This document shows positions 10,192 to 21,132 of a DNA stretch of 64,000 nt, one piece after another. The DNA is taken from contig JAWZYV010019563.1 in the NCBI GenBank assembly GCA_038373885.1, positions 1 through 64,000 of the forward strand. Direction: 5' to 3'. Under the pieces are notes generated by a model that made no database searches, was not told the DNA's origin, and saw nothing but the letters and a program-made list of their open reading frames with translations. Positions within the stretch are counted from its first letter, which is position 1. Every line of letters starts with the position of its first letter. The position numbers were made by a program, and so were the translations under genes. The DNA is from Cheiracanthium punctorium (taxonomy: Eukaryota > Arthropoda > Arachnida > Araneae > Cheiracanthiidae).

Positions 10192-12326
10192 GTGTTGGCG
10201 ACATGCACTCCTATTACCTGCATTAATAAGAACATTAGCCAAACGACAGCTAAATCATCTGAGTGCCTGACGAAGGAATTATTACAAGACGTGGAGTTAA
10301 CGGCAGAACAGAGAAGGGATGCGGAGAAAGTAATAGCTGAATTTGAAGACCTCTTCTCTCATACTTCGGGTGACTTTGGCCGTACGAGCTTAACGCAGCA
10401 CAGGACAGATACAGGCAGCCATTCTCCCATCAAGCAACATCCTAGGCGGCTGCCGTTTGCTAAGCAAGAGGAGGTGAGCAGACTTTTAGAGGAGATGCAG
10501 CGTGATGACGTCATCGAGCCATTAACTAGTCCCTGGGCCTCATCGATTGTTTTAGTCCGAAAGAAAGATGGTTCCATCCGGTTCAGCGTTGACTATAGAC
10601 GTCTCATTACCAAGAAAGACGGTTACCCTCTTCCCAGGATTGACGACACTTTGGACACTTTATCGGGAAATGAATGGTTTTCCACTCTGGATCTGAAGAG
10701 TGGCTACTGGCAAGTAGAAATTCATCCCAATGACTTTGAAAAGACTGCGTTCACTACGGGACAAGGGTTATGGCAGGTCAAAGTTATGCCTTTTGGATTC
10801 CAACGCACCGGCTACATTCGAGCGTTTAATTGAGACAGTGTTGAGAGGACTTTCCTACGAAGCATGTCTCGTTTATTTGGACGATATCATCATCGTCGGG
10901 AAGACTTTCGAAGAGTATCTCGAGAACATCCGAAAGGTGCTGCAGAAATTAAAAGAGGCAAACTTGAAACTGAGTCCATCGAAGTGCAGTTTGTTTCGCC
11001 GGGAAGTACGTTACCTTGGGCACATAATATCCGCCAACGGAGTCCGAACCGATCCCGAAAAGACGTCCGCAGTCCAGAACTGGAATCGTCCTGAGAATAT
11101 CCATGACTTGCGAAGTTTTCTCGGTCTGTGTACTTACTATCGAAAATTCGTGAAGGGTTTTTATTGGGTATGGGATTCGCTTCGCCCGAGGAATGGAGTC
11201 CTGTATCGTAAATGGGAGTCGGACGACGGCGAGATGCTCCGATGGCAGTTAGTACTCCCTCGCTTGAGGATTCCGAAGGTTCTAGAAGAGCTGCATAATG
11301 GCTTAACTGGGGGCCATTTTGGCATAGTAAAGACCCTGCAGAAAGTTCGCGAGAGCTTCTACTGGGCGAGGGCTCGAGGCGATGTCGGAAAGTGGAGTCA
11401 AGCTTGTGACGCCTGTGCCGCCCGTAAAGGCCCGAAGAAACGAAGCCGAGGAAATCTACATCGTTCTAATGTAGGAGCGCCTTTTGTGAGGATTGCCCTC
11501 GACATCCTGGGACCTCTTTCACGAACTTCGGATGGCAAGAAATACATCCCAGTATTCATTGACTATTTCTCTAAATGGCCCGAAGCGTTTCCTATTCCCG
11601 ATCAAGAAGCTGCGACCCTATCAGAGGTACTGGTGCAAGAATGGATTTCCAGATATGGAACCCCTCTGCAACTTCATTCCGACCAAGGAACGAACTTTAC
11701 CTCTGCAGTTTTTAAAGGACTATGTCAACTTCTCGGAATCGACAAAACCCAGACTACGCCTTTACACCCACAATCCGACGGCATGGTGGAGAGGTTCAAT
11801 CGCACAATTTTGAACAACCTCTCGCTCCTGGTGTCTAGGAATCAAGAGGACTGGGACAAGAAACTCCCCTCTTCCTGCTGGCCTATAGGAGTGCCGTCCA
11901 TGAGACTACCGGCTTCACACCTTCCCAGATGCTGTTCGGAAGAGATCTTCGTCTTCCCGCCGATCTAGTGTTTGGCCGCCCTCCAGATACGCCTTCATCG
12001 CCAGAGGAGTACATGGAAAATCTTCGGGCACGGTTTGAAGACGTGCATCATTTTGCTCGGGAGCGGATCAACCTGAACACGGAGAAGATGAAGACTCGCT
12101 ACGACACGAAGGCTACGGGACACGAGTTCAACGTAGGTGACAAAGTTTGGCTATGGAATCCTACTCGACGGAAAGGCCTGTCTCCCAAGCTGCAATCGCC
12201 GTGGGACGGCCTTACACAGTCCTAAACAGACTGAATGACGTCATCGTACGGATTCGTAAGTCACCTAACTCGAAACCAAGAGTTGTTCATTACGATCGGC
12301 TAGCCGTTTACCGCGGTTGTAATTAG
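10192..12326 (+). pseudogene. pol: pol remains (RT and integrase, no RNase H) of gypsy element 1
   Basis: Reverse transcriptase starts around 10270. It shows the SPWASSIVLVRKKDG and VDYRRL motifs, a frame change near 10795 within the segment after VMPFG, and the catalytic YLDD box (about 10875-10890). After the thumb-region motif FLGLCTYYRKFVKGF (near 11160) the sequence passes in frame straight into integrase, so the whole RNase H and connection region is missing. Integrase has an H-H-C-C zinc module (CDAC at about 11408) and a D,D-35-E core (LDILGP, HSDQG, GMVERFN). Another frame change lies near 11867. The C-terminal part ends at TAG, 12324-12326. Confidence 0.88.
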
Positions 12327-12692
12327 TTATCTGAATATTAAGACCATGGTGTAATTCCTCCTTTCTTTCCATCTCTCATTTCTTTCCTGTCTTTTCTCTT
12401 CTCTCTCCTCTTTCTTCAACTCTCTTTTACTCAGTACTTACGCCATGTTTAGTGTACATATTTGTAATATATTGGTTTTCATTAATAAGTATTTGTTTAT
12501 TACGTTTATAACTTATTAGTGTAATTGTTTATTATGTTTATTATTTATTTATTAGTGTGTATTTGCTTATTGATTACTTGCTTAAATTATGTTGTTAAGA
12601 TCTTGTTAAATGTTATACACTGCAGATATTTGTGTGACCTCCTAACTGAGGATTGTACTGCCCGGGACGTGCAGTCCTTGGGAACGGGGTAA
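12327..12692 (+). other. 3' untranslated tail of gypsy element 1
   Basis: There is no coding sequence between the end of pol and the LTR. The stretch is pyrimidine-rich (repeated CTCTTTC and TTTATT words), and its last bases, GGGAACGGGGTAA, form the polypurine tract expected just before a 3' LTR. Confidence 0.7.
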
Positions 12693-13138
12693 TGTTACGA
12701 ATTTTCGGGGCAACCGCTGTTCTGGGGCTTAAAATAGTTCAAAATTCGTATTCTACGCTTCAAATAGTTAAATTTTGCTTTTTGTTGCATCAAAATCGGT
12801 CAACTAGAACCGGAGATACGGAGGTTTCGGTTTCCCATTGTTTTTCTATGGGGTTTCTAGAAATCTCGAGAAATATTGGTCGTAGGGCTTCGATAACTTC
12901 ACTTTTGGGGACTTATTTTTGGCGCCAAATTTGGCGATATTTCGCCAAAAGTCGCCAAGCTTGGCGACATTTTGGTCATTTGGCGCGATTTTCCCTATGG
13001 GGCTGAAAGTTGGTTTTCCTGCATTAAAAACACATAATAACCTAACATTTCTCTTCTATGACGTAATCAAAATTCCCGCTTTATGTAGAATCTTCGAGAA
13101 ATAGACTTTTCTGGAAGCTTCTCGTAGCTTCTGCGTCG

Positions 13139-13178
13139 ACTATATATACAAGCGCGTGCTGAGCCCCAGTTCAGTTGT
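13139..13178 (+). promoter_or_regulatory. LTR core promoter: TATA box and initiator
   Basis: CTATATATACAAG is followed about 30 bp downstream by the arthropod-type initiator word TTCAGTTG. This spacing is right for a TATA/Inr promoter and would mark the U3/R border. Confidence 0.65.
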
Positions 13179-13504
13179 GAGCGAGCACTCGTATTGTGAA
13201 CGGAGCTCTCGAGTGAGTACGGCTTGCTTTGTGACTGACGTTATAGAAGCGTGTTTTGGCTTGCTTTTCGAAGCTGTTTTTAAAGTGCTGTGTGCAAATT
13301 CTTCATTGCTGAGTCTTAAGGGACTGTGTAGTGATATCCCTTGTATATTTTCACTGAATTTTTGCCTGTGAAAGTGATTTATTTTGTGTGAGAAATACAG
13401 CATTTGTGAGAGCTTCAGATCTAAGCGGACTGTTAAAAGCACATTACTGTTTGATTGTGCTTGTGAATTTTGTACAGCTGATTGTTCGACGAAGTTCTAG
13501 AAGC

Positions 13505-13510
13505 AATAAA
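13505..13510 (+). terminator. LTR poly(A) signal AATAAA
   Basis: AATAAA in the context GAAGCAATAAAGTTG lies about 100 bp before the LTR end and downstream of the predicted start, as expected for the R region. Confidence 0.6.
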
Positions 13511-13613
13511 GTTGTGTTCCATCCTGACAAGTGGATCTCTTTACTAGAACTTTCTACACCAACTGGACTTTAGAACGACGAACCCAGGAAACAAGCAGAG
13601 TATTTCTGCAACA

Positions 13614-13780
13614 ATATGTTCAAAGATTATACACTTAGAGTGTGCCAAGTTTTAAAGGAAAGCAAGAAACTTAAGTTATGCCATAAATATCAAATATAAA
13701 ACTCTTTCCGCGACACATATCTTAATTTACAAATTCAGCTTCAAAATTAATAATTGAATCTAATATAAAATATCACTCAA

Positions 13781-13814
<34 letters not shown>

Positions 13815-14137
13815 AATAATAGCTAACTTACGTAAAGTGAAATCCCTAGATAATCCATTGATAAAGTGAAAAAAATATAAAAATAAAAGAGCAGATAGCA
13901 CATGTATATTCTATGACATATAAAATTAAACATCCTCTCAAAATTCAAAATTTCTATTTGTTTGCTTCAAAATTTTTCAGGGCGTAGAAACTTTCGTTTT
14001 TAACAAAGGATTTGTATCAGGATCTAAATTTACTTAGAATTCAAGTAATATATCTCCCCTCTTCTCACGGTCTTCTTGCATCACACCTCGCAAGAATTTC
14101 CTAAGGTTAGCAGGCCCGGGCAGTTTAACAACCAATA
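13614..14137. other. AT-rich spacer with (TA)n, no gene seen
   Basis: A (TA)n run lies at about 13783-13811. Nothing else is recognisable between the LTR and the hAT-like element. Confidence 0.6.
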
Positions 14138-15339
14138 ATTGCATCCAGGGCCGGTTTTAGGTATTTTACAGGTGTAGGCGAGAACTGATTTTACGTCTCT
14201 TCATATGAGAGATGGTTTTACGCCCCTTCATATGTGAGATGTTTCACGCCCCCCCCCCTTCTTTCACCTGCTTCCCATATCACTCCCCTGCCCCGTGATC
14301 AGAAAAGCACTAAATGTAATTTAATAAAATTGAAGTATGTATTTTTAAATTTTATGAAACTTATATACTGTTAAAATTTTGCAAAATATTGAAAGATAAA
14401 GCGTCCTTATTATTTTCTCAATATTAAGAATCACGAATGTATTTGAAAAATAGTAATTGATATAATTATACAATTAATATAATTTTTGAAATGACTCAAT
14501 GAAAATAAAATCCACACTACTAAAGTAAAAGGATTTTCACAATTAAATATTAAAATTCCCGCTATGCTTTAATAGTGATTGAAATTTAATGGCAAAATTT
14601 TAGATGCAAGCATGTAATCTTTGAATTTACCAAATATTTGGCTGCTAGTCTCGGGAGTCGCTAAATGAAAATGGTTCATTTCACTTTTCTTATTACAATT
14701 TTCCTTCAAAAAGTTTCCTACAGTAATAAGTAAACAGCTTTACTTTCGTTATCGAAGAAAAAATGGAATCTACTCGTTTGATATTGTTTTACTGAATATT
14801 ACTTTTCCATATTAGGTTATTAATTAGACTATATTTATATGATATATTGAGAAGTTTGAATCGTTATGTCATCATATACTACTCCACTTGATTTTTCAAA
14901 GACATATGCATACATTATTTACAACATGTTCCCCCTCCCACCCTTTTTTAATATTTCCAAATATAAATTTTTGTGGTAAATAATTCTTAAAAGGAATTAT
15001 ATCATATATATATATATATATATATGTCGATGTTTTCAATGAATAAAAAATAAATAAATATTCTCTGGAAAAAAATAATTTTAGTAAGGTGTAAGTAAAT
15101 AAAGTATAAACTTAAATGAAATCAGTTTTTAAACGAAGTTAGCGTTATAACAATTTACATTGTTGCATTTAAACATGTAGTAAATATTAAAAAATAAATT
15201 CAAATAGTTCATAATAATGCAAATAAAATCCATTTATTTAATTAAAAAATTATAAGAATTTTAAGTAAAAATTCATTATAAGAGTTTAAAGTAAAAATTC
15301 ATGCATGCTGTAATAGTTATGGAAATGTAATTGAACAAT

Positions 15340-16120
15340 TGTACATGTACACGCTTAGTCTTTGAACTTACCCCTTGCATGGTTTTCTCCGAAACCTCGC
15401 TTGAATACAGGCTAGAATCCCTTAGAAAGTCCCCACGGTGAGCATCCCTCCTACAGGCCAAGGACCCTAGTGCAGTCACAGGGGTGGCGCCAGCGGGGGA
15501 ATCGGGGGGGCCATGCACCCCCCTTCGGGGATCACTGGCCCCCCTATCGGGAATGTCGTCGGGGATTTTTTTAGAGAATTTGTTGGTTTAGAAAAACGAA
15601 GGATGTTTTGCAACCAGATAAAAAATTCCATTCTAAGTGTCTGACCCGACCGTAGAGGTTCCGTTCACTTCCATTCTCATTCTGTTTGGAATTATACGAT
15701 ATTCATATACTGAATATTGATTATCTGCAGCTCGGAGTATGTTTCTCGGGATTCGAAGAAACCAGCGAACAAGATCCACATTTCTAGGGTAAGCAAGGTT
15801 GCCCGATCTGCTGACAATTGCCTTCGTAACGACCTTTTTTACTACGACTTTGGTGAAAATCACTGGGCTTTCCTGTTAACCAAGAACAGATAATTAATGA
15901 CCATCTCAACATAATAATTTTTAATATACGAAACCAAAGTAGGAAATTTATCTCTTACTCGAATACTTTTTTGAGAGGCTGTGCAAGTACTGAAACGTAA
16001 AATTTTGGGGTTTTATCGTATGGCTCCCCTGTCGGGGAAGATGGCCCTCCCGTCGGGGAAAGTCTGGCGCCATCACTGTGCAGTCAATTGGCCTTAATCC
16101 ACAAACAAACAAACAAACAT
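15340..16120 (+). repeat. SINE fragment split by a MITE
   Basis: The block containing TTTTCTCCGAAACCTCGC...CTAGGACCCTAGTGCAGTCA-type sequence (15370-15478) resumes at 16079 with TGCAGTCAATTGGCC and ends in (CAAA)n. A fuller relative at 62010-62205 has the same body plus a tRNA-like head. The head is missing here. Confidence 0.6.
15479..16078. mobile_element. hAT-type MITE (600 bp) with perfect 8 bp TSD
   Basis: The ends CAGGGGTGGCGCCAGC and CTGGCGCCATCACTG are inverted. TGCAGTCA stands on both sides (15471-15478 and 16079-16086). It split a SINE, so it is younger than that SINE. Just inside the ends are repeated TCGGGG words. Confidence 0.85.
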
Positions 16121-16269
16121 ATCTTGTTGCTAGTCTCAGGAATCATCGTTTGAACATGATCCATTTCATCTTTCTTATTAGAATTTTCAGTTATTTAAAA
16201 ATAATTTTCCTAAAGTAGTAATATACTAAGTAGATATTGTTTTGCCATCCTTTCTTATTCCAAAAAAAA

Positions 16270-16456
16270 CAGAGCCTTATTATGGCATTTGCAAATCGGG
16301 ACTTTGCCCAGGGACTCGGGCTTGAAAGGGCCCCCAATATCAAATGTTGTTCTAAAATATTTTTTTATATCAAAATTTTATGAAAAATAAAATTTCATAG
16401 ACGAGGCCCCCAAATTCATCCATGTTGGTCACCCAGTTGGTCATAATCAGGCTCTG
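16270..16456. mobile_element. hAT-type MITE (CAGRGCCTTATTAT ends)
   Basis: It starts CAGAGCCTTATTATGG and ends CATAATCAGGCTCTG. Flanks are A-rich (AAAAAAAA and ACAAAAAA). A related element, in inverted orientation, is at 31455-31642. The central part is AT-rich with GGGCCCCC patches near both ends. Confidence 0.65.
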
Positions 16457-16523
16457 ACAAAAAATATACCTTTATGAAAAATCTTTAGTGAATATTTGTT
16501 TTAAATGTGTTTTAGATTATTAA

Positions 16524-16799
16524 CCCATTTGTGCCTGGATATTTTTGCGACTTTCTTCGATTATTACTGATAACAGAAATAATAGATAAATTTCTGATGT
16601 CAACTTCTTGAACAAGGGATGATTTCTTTTAAAATCATTATGCATAAAAATCGAAATATCAACATCCTACTTGGTCATGTTAAAATATTTTGTAGAGTTG
16701 AGGCTCAATACTCATGAATAAAGGCTAGGAAAAATGAATAATGTTTTCGACTAATAGCGAAAATACCGTCCCAAAAAAGGGACACTAGGCATAAATGGG
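16524..16799. mobile_element. piggyBac-like MITE with TTAA flanks
   Basis: TTAA precedes CCCATTTGTGCCT, and AGGCATAAATGGG precedes TTAA. TTAA duplication is characteristic of piggyBac (also Kolobok) elements. It is 276 bp and non-coding. A second copy starts at 63838 and runs off the window. Confidence 0.8.
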
Positions 16800-17570
16800 T
16801 TAAATAGACAGTATTTATGTATTATTGAAATGTTTGAAGCTTTATCAAATTAAATGCTGTTGTACTTCTACGTTTAAAGGAATGTACAATGTGCGTATAA
16901 TAATCGCAACCTCTTCCTCTCTCTATTTTAAGTGTTTCAAATACAATATTCTACAGGTACTCATTCATTAAAATAAAGTATGTCATGTGATAACGCAAAT
17001 TTGGGTATATTTTATAAAATAAAAATAAATAACCTCAAAATATTTAAATAAAGTATGATTATGAACTTCAGTTACCTTTTAAACTGTGTTTACATTATAA
17101 CAATCTTAGTTTTTAAAATACATTTCGACTTGTCGACAGAAAAACTAATCTTTCAAATAAGTCGTAATAATGCAAGTAAAATCATTTAATCAATTATAAT
17201 AATAAATAAGAACTGAAAATAAAACTTTTTAATCGATACTTCATTGCTCATGAAAATTTAATTGCACAATTAAAGATTTAAAAACAGTACATTATTTGAA
17301 CTTTGAACGTACCAAATGTCTGGCTGCTAGTTTCCGAAGTCGCCGAATCACAGTGGTTATCTTCATTATAATTTTGTTTTAAAAATTTACCCAAGCTTTC
17401 CATCATTTTTTTATCATTTTTTTCTTTAACTTTCTTTTGCTTTCTGAAATAAGCTCCGGATGGACGTTTTCTATTCGTGTTTAAAGATGAAAATCGTTAG
17501 CAAAATATCCCCTTTTGAAAGAGAAAGAACGAGTATTCCCCGCAATCTCACATGCAAAAGATATCCAGAC

Positions 17571-17972
17571 TAGAGATGAGTTCGGGCTCATTTTTTGAAG
17601 CCCGAGCCCGAAGACTTTTAATCCGAGCCCGCCCGAGCCCGAGCAATATTATTAAAGTTGGAGCCCGAGCCCGACCGAGCCCGAAATTTCAGCTAAAGAC
17701 AAATAAAATTAACTACTACATTAAGAGGATACAATAAATTTTGGAGCTTCACACACCTCCTAGTCCCCCGTGCCGCTATTTTTTCAAATAAGTACGTCTA
17801 TTTATCCCATGAATCACTTTTTAAAATCTGTTTCAAGGAGTATGTTCAACAAAGAAGAAATTTTTCACGAGCCCGAGCCCGAACGCAATCGTGAATTACA
17901 GAGCCCGAGCCCGAGTCGGACCCGGGCTCGGATTCGGGCTTTCGGGCTCGGGCTGAGCCCGTCTCATCTCTA
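17571..17972. mobile_element. hAT-type MITE rich in GAGCCC repeats
   Basis: The ends TAGAGATGAG and CTCATCTCTA are inverted, with perfect 8 bp target duplication ATCCAGAC (17563-17570 and 17973-17980). Both inner flanks are made of GAGCCCGAGCCCG-type repeats on opposite strands, so the transcript could fold into a very GC-rich hairpin. The short ORFs across it come from this repeat and are not genes. Confidence 0.88.
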
Positions 17973-18034
17973 ATCCAGACTACCGAGCAGGTAACCAAGT
18001 GCTATACTGACATGACAACTGACTAAACCTTGAG

Positions 18035-19729
18035 ACGAGACGCTGGGCAGGGCGGCTTAAAATGCTCTATGGCGATTTGGCGTGCAGTCAAACTCCTTTG
18101 GCAAGAGTCGTTTCTTCGGCTGTTATACACTGCACGCTGGGGTTGCCGCCCGCACCGCAAGTTGATCCGCGAAAAACAGTAGAGCTTCCACATTCTTTTT
18201 CTGTTGCAGTATATTTACATACAGCAATTCAATAATCCGTTTCTGTCACTGTTATGGAATAGAAGTAAGGTGTTAGAGGGGGAGGGGGTTGGGTTTTTAA
18301 AAAGTACATATTTATTTATGCAATAACAATAATGGAAAATTGGGAAATTCACCGTTTGAGCATGAAATTTTATCTCGCAGCTATTTACAGTTTTCTTGTT
18401 ATCTTTTTATTTTTTCTTAATATTTTACTTCTTTCCCTTGTCTTGCTTTTGCCATTGGAAAAAAAAATAAATAAAATAAAAAAGACAAAATGTCATTGAC
18501 AATACAAGAAATTTCCAGATTTCACCGTTCATTTTTTTTTTTTTTTTCCTGTCTTTATACATAGACAATGTTTTGACTGGTGTTGATAAGTGATTTTTAA
18601 GCGATATTAAACTTTAAAATTGGAACACATTTTAAGAAAGGCTGATCTATGCAAACGAAATAGTTTTTCTGCTCTTTTCGATTTATAAATAGAGCGCTCA
18701 ACGTTGCCTTACGCTGAGGCCTGTGGGGTGATTATGGATGGATGCAATTTATGGGATCTGCATCAGTTATGTTTCATCCATTTTTCATTTCAAATAATTG
18801 CATTGCTTCCGCACTTTAGCATTGAAAGACTAAAGTTAGGAAGCAACGCTGGACGCATAAGGGGACTAGTCAATTTAAACATCCTAACTCTCCTAATTTA
18901 AACGTTGTAAAGTAGAGAGCCTGCAGGTCATGACTTGTAAAGTTCGTTTGCATGTAAACTACATCTTGAATACGAATTAGTTTTTTCTTTCATTGAATTA
19001 GTGTTTGCTTGATTAAAAGAATTTAGCATTTTATAAATATAGATTATATGTAAGTGAACTTTACACAAAGTTTAACATTTACTTTCTTACCGTTACAAAG
19101 ACGAGCGGTTATTATTCTTTGTTGATACACACATTATTGCTAGCCCATATTAATCTTTCAGTATCCTACAAGAATCAATAATGCAATTTTCGTCCTCGCT
19201 TCAATCTGCATCCATGGGAACCTATAGGTTGAAACCCGAAGAGTTTATCTGCATCTATAATCCATATCTATTCATTGCTAAAACCCCGGACTAAACATTT
19301 AATAAAGAAGGGTTTTCTCTAATCGTATGTAAATTTCGTACAAAAGCCAAATGATGATTGCTTTTTAACTGTCCACTGTTTCTTTTTTATTTCCGTAACA
19401 TATTACCTTCAAATCTAAAATTTTTTATTCATATTTAAATGCATGCATTTAAATATCAATAAAAATTTTAGATTTGTAATTTTAGACTGCAATTTTAAAT
19501 GCATTAAAATATATTTTTAGAACAATTAATCAACAAATAAAATAAAAAAATATTAGGAAAAGAACATGGAATTTCTAACTCTACTGTTTTTCGCGGATCA
19601 ACTTGCGGTGCGGGCGGCAACCCCTAGCGTGGAGTGTATAACAGCGGGAGAAACGACTCTTGCCAAAGGAGTCTGACTGCACGCCAAATCGCCAGAGAGC
19701 ACTTTAATCCGCCCTGCCCAGCGTCTCGT
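18035..19729. mobile_element. Mutator-like element with ~150 bp TIRs and 9 bp TSD
   Basis: Left arm 18035-18184 and right arm 19579-19729 are inverted copies about 90 percent alike, starting ACGAGACGCTGGGCAGGG. Flanks are AACCTTGAG (18026-18034) and AACCCTGAG (19730-19738), 8 of 9 bases alike. Long inverted arms with a 9 bp duplication fit the MULE superfamily. The 1.4 kb interior is AT-rich without a transposase, so this is a non-autonomous copy. It lies inside the hAT-like composite. Confidence 0.82.
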
Positions 19730-20094
19730 AACCCTGAGAATTGAGAATACCAGGTAAACTATGTCCCTCTCCGCACAACTGGACTTCTGTCATTTGTCAT
19801 TTGTTGATAGTAAACCAATGGAAAGTATCTGTTTCCGATTTCTGGTCTAAGCATATGCTGCCCTAACCTCTTTCTCCGCGGGTGGGCGGTCTTTCTGCCA
19901 AAAAACTTTGCCCATGTCCTGGTAAATGTAAACTGTTATCTTCTTTAGAATAAGCTAAATATTCTTTAGAATAAGATAAAGGCTTAATTTACTATTTCAA
20001 TTAAATCTTTAATGTTATGCCAGAGATATATTAATAAAATACTAGTACATGATCTATATCAACAAAGGCAGTTGTCGAAATTACTGGCTAGATA

Positions 20095-20880
20095 AGGTGA
20101 CCACACGTCCCGTTTTGAACAGGACAGTCCCGTTTTTAGGTGGCTTGTCCCGTTGTCCCCAAGCACAGCTTCGGGACTCCGTAATGTCCCGTTTTTAGAA
20201 AGAGAGCAACCTGCGGTAACGATTTCAATAAAGGCCGCTAAAAATCTAAAATCATCCGACGGCAGTGTCTGTAAAAAAAAAAAAACAAACCTAACTTCCC
20301 TCCCTCCCCTCTCGAGACGCAAAGAAAACGATGGGGGATGCATTGTTTTTGTGTTTGTTCTTTTTTTGTCAACTATTTCAATTTATTTCTTTTTTTAAAG
20401 TCATGTTCCTCTATTGCTTATTCCTCCCCCCCCGATCTCCATTTTATTTTCCCTTTTCACTCAGGTTCTCTAAGATTTTTTTTCTCCTTCCAAATGACCA
20501 CTTCCTTTTTTCCGTGTGTCCTTTTGCTTACATTTCTCACTTTCTTACCTTCCTGCCTTATGTCGCATGGTGTTTTTGAAGTCCTGTCCTAGAAGGGCCT
20601 ACCCCTTTTACCACCCTTAAACGTACGTCTTGAACTATATTTTATAGTATATGCGTGTTTAAGCAAATGTTTTTTTTATATTTTATTTTGAAATTAACAT
20701 TAACACAAGCTTTTTTGCACGTTTTCTTAACAACTAAAAGATACCCAGACCTGAAATTCAGTCTCCTTACACTATTACCTTAAAAACAGTAGATGTCCCG
20801 TTTTGAGGAAGAAAATATATACACTATTGCCAAAAAAGTAGATGATGTCCCGTTTTGAAGGAAAAAATAAATGGTCACGT
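20095..20880. mobile_element. Inverted-end element with GTCCCGTTTT repeats, 6 bp TSD
   Basis: The left end AGGTGACCACACGTCCCG and right end ATGGTCACGT are roughly inverted. The flanking hexamers are TAGATA and TAGCTA. GTCCCGTTTT recurs several times just inside both ends. A sister element with the same end type and an exact TACTTA duplication is at 61039-63629. The superfamily is not clear from the ends. Confidence 0.6.
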
Positions 20881-20919
20881 TAGCTATAGAACATGCAAGC
20901 GTTATAAGATTAAGATTAT

Positions 20920-21132
20920 AAGACCCCTTCAATTTGGAACCTCATCAGAAGGTGGGAGACTTCTGAATATTGGCACCACTTGGAAACTGCTACAGACCGC
21001 CGAGAGGACTTTCGGAACTACAGATTTAACGTGCACGTACGGCGCACGTACACGGTGGTCTTTAGTGGTACGCCGGTATCGAACCCACATCCTTCCGGTT
21101 ACGAGTCCAACGCCTTAACCACTGGGATATCA
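20920..21132 (-). repeat. tRNA-derived SINE
   Basis: On the minus strand the head reads CAGTGGTTAAGGCGTTGG, carrying an A-box-like TGGTTAAGGCG, and then GGGTTCGATACC, a B box. These are the two internal RNA polymerase III promoter elements at tRNA spacing. The acceptor stem does not pair and an unrelated body follows, so this is a SINE head and not a functional tRNA gene. The body extends to about 20920 by eye. Confidence 0.7.

Larger units (their letters stand above)
8132..13613 (+). mobile_element. Ty3/gypsy LTR retrotransposon 1, degraded
   Basis: Gag, protease, reverse transcriptase and integrase remains lie in the usual Ty3/gypsy order on the plus strand, followed by a purine-rich tract (GGGAACGGGG) and a 921 bp 3' LTR. 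No 5' LTR is recognisable: upstream sequence up to 8131 is Helitron. A stretch near 8212, TTTTGGCACCCAG, resembles a tRNA primer-binding site, but nothing LTR-like precedes it. Frameshifts, stops and loss of RNase H show it cannot move by itself. The exact left boundary is unknown; 8132 is the Helitron edge. Confidence 0.85.
12693..13613 (+). repeat. 3' LTR of gypsy element 1 (921 bp)
   Basis: The LTR begins TGTTACGAATTTTCGG right after the polypurine tract and ends TTTCTGCAACA, giving TG...CA ends. An inverted, interrupted relative of its first three quarters lies at 32415-33417 and starts at the homologous base, which confirms the left boundary. A dense group of GGCGAAA/TTTGGCG words and the palindrome GTCGCCAAGCTTGGCGAC lie at about 12915-12990. 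Promoter and poly(A) signals are listed separately. Confidence 0.85.

Noticed and set aside
12653..13573. Open frames in the LTR
   Set aside because: They lie wholly inside LTR sequence, overlap promoter and poly(A) signals, and have no motif.
17552..17973. Arg/Pro-rich frames
   Set aside because: Products of the GAGCCC repeats of a MITE.
20331..20592. Hydrophobic Phe/Leu-rich frames on the plus strand
   Set aside because: They come from T-rich low-complexity sequence in two overlapping frames; no ATG context or motif.
21044..21132. tRNA gene on the minus strand
   Set aside because: A and B boxes are present but the acceptor stem does not pair and the anticodon stem is poor; it is a SINE head.
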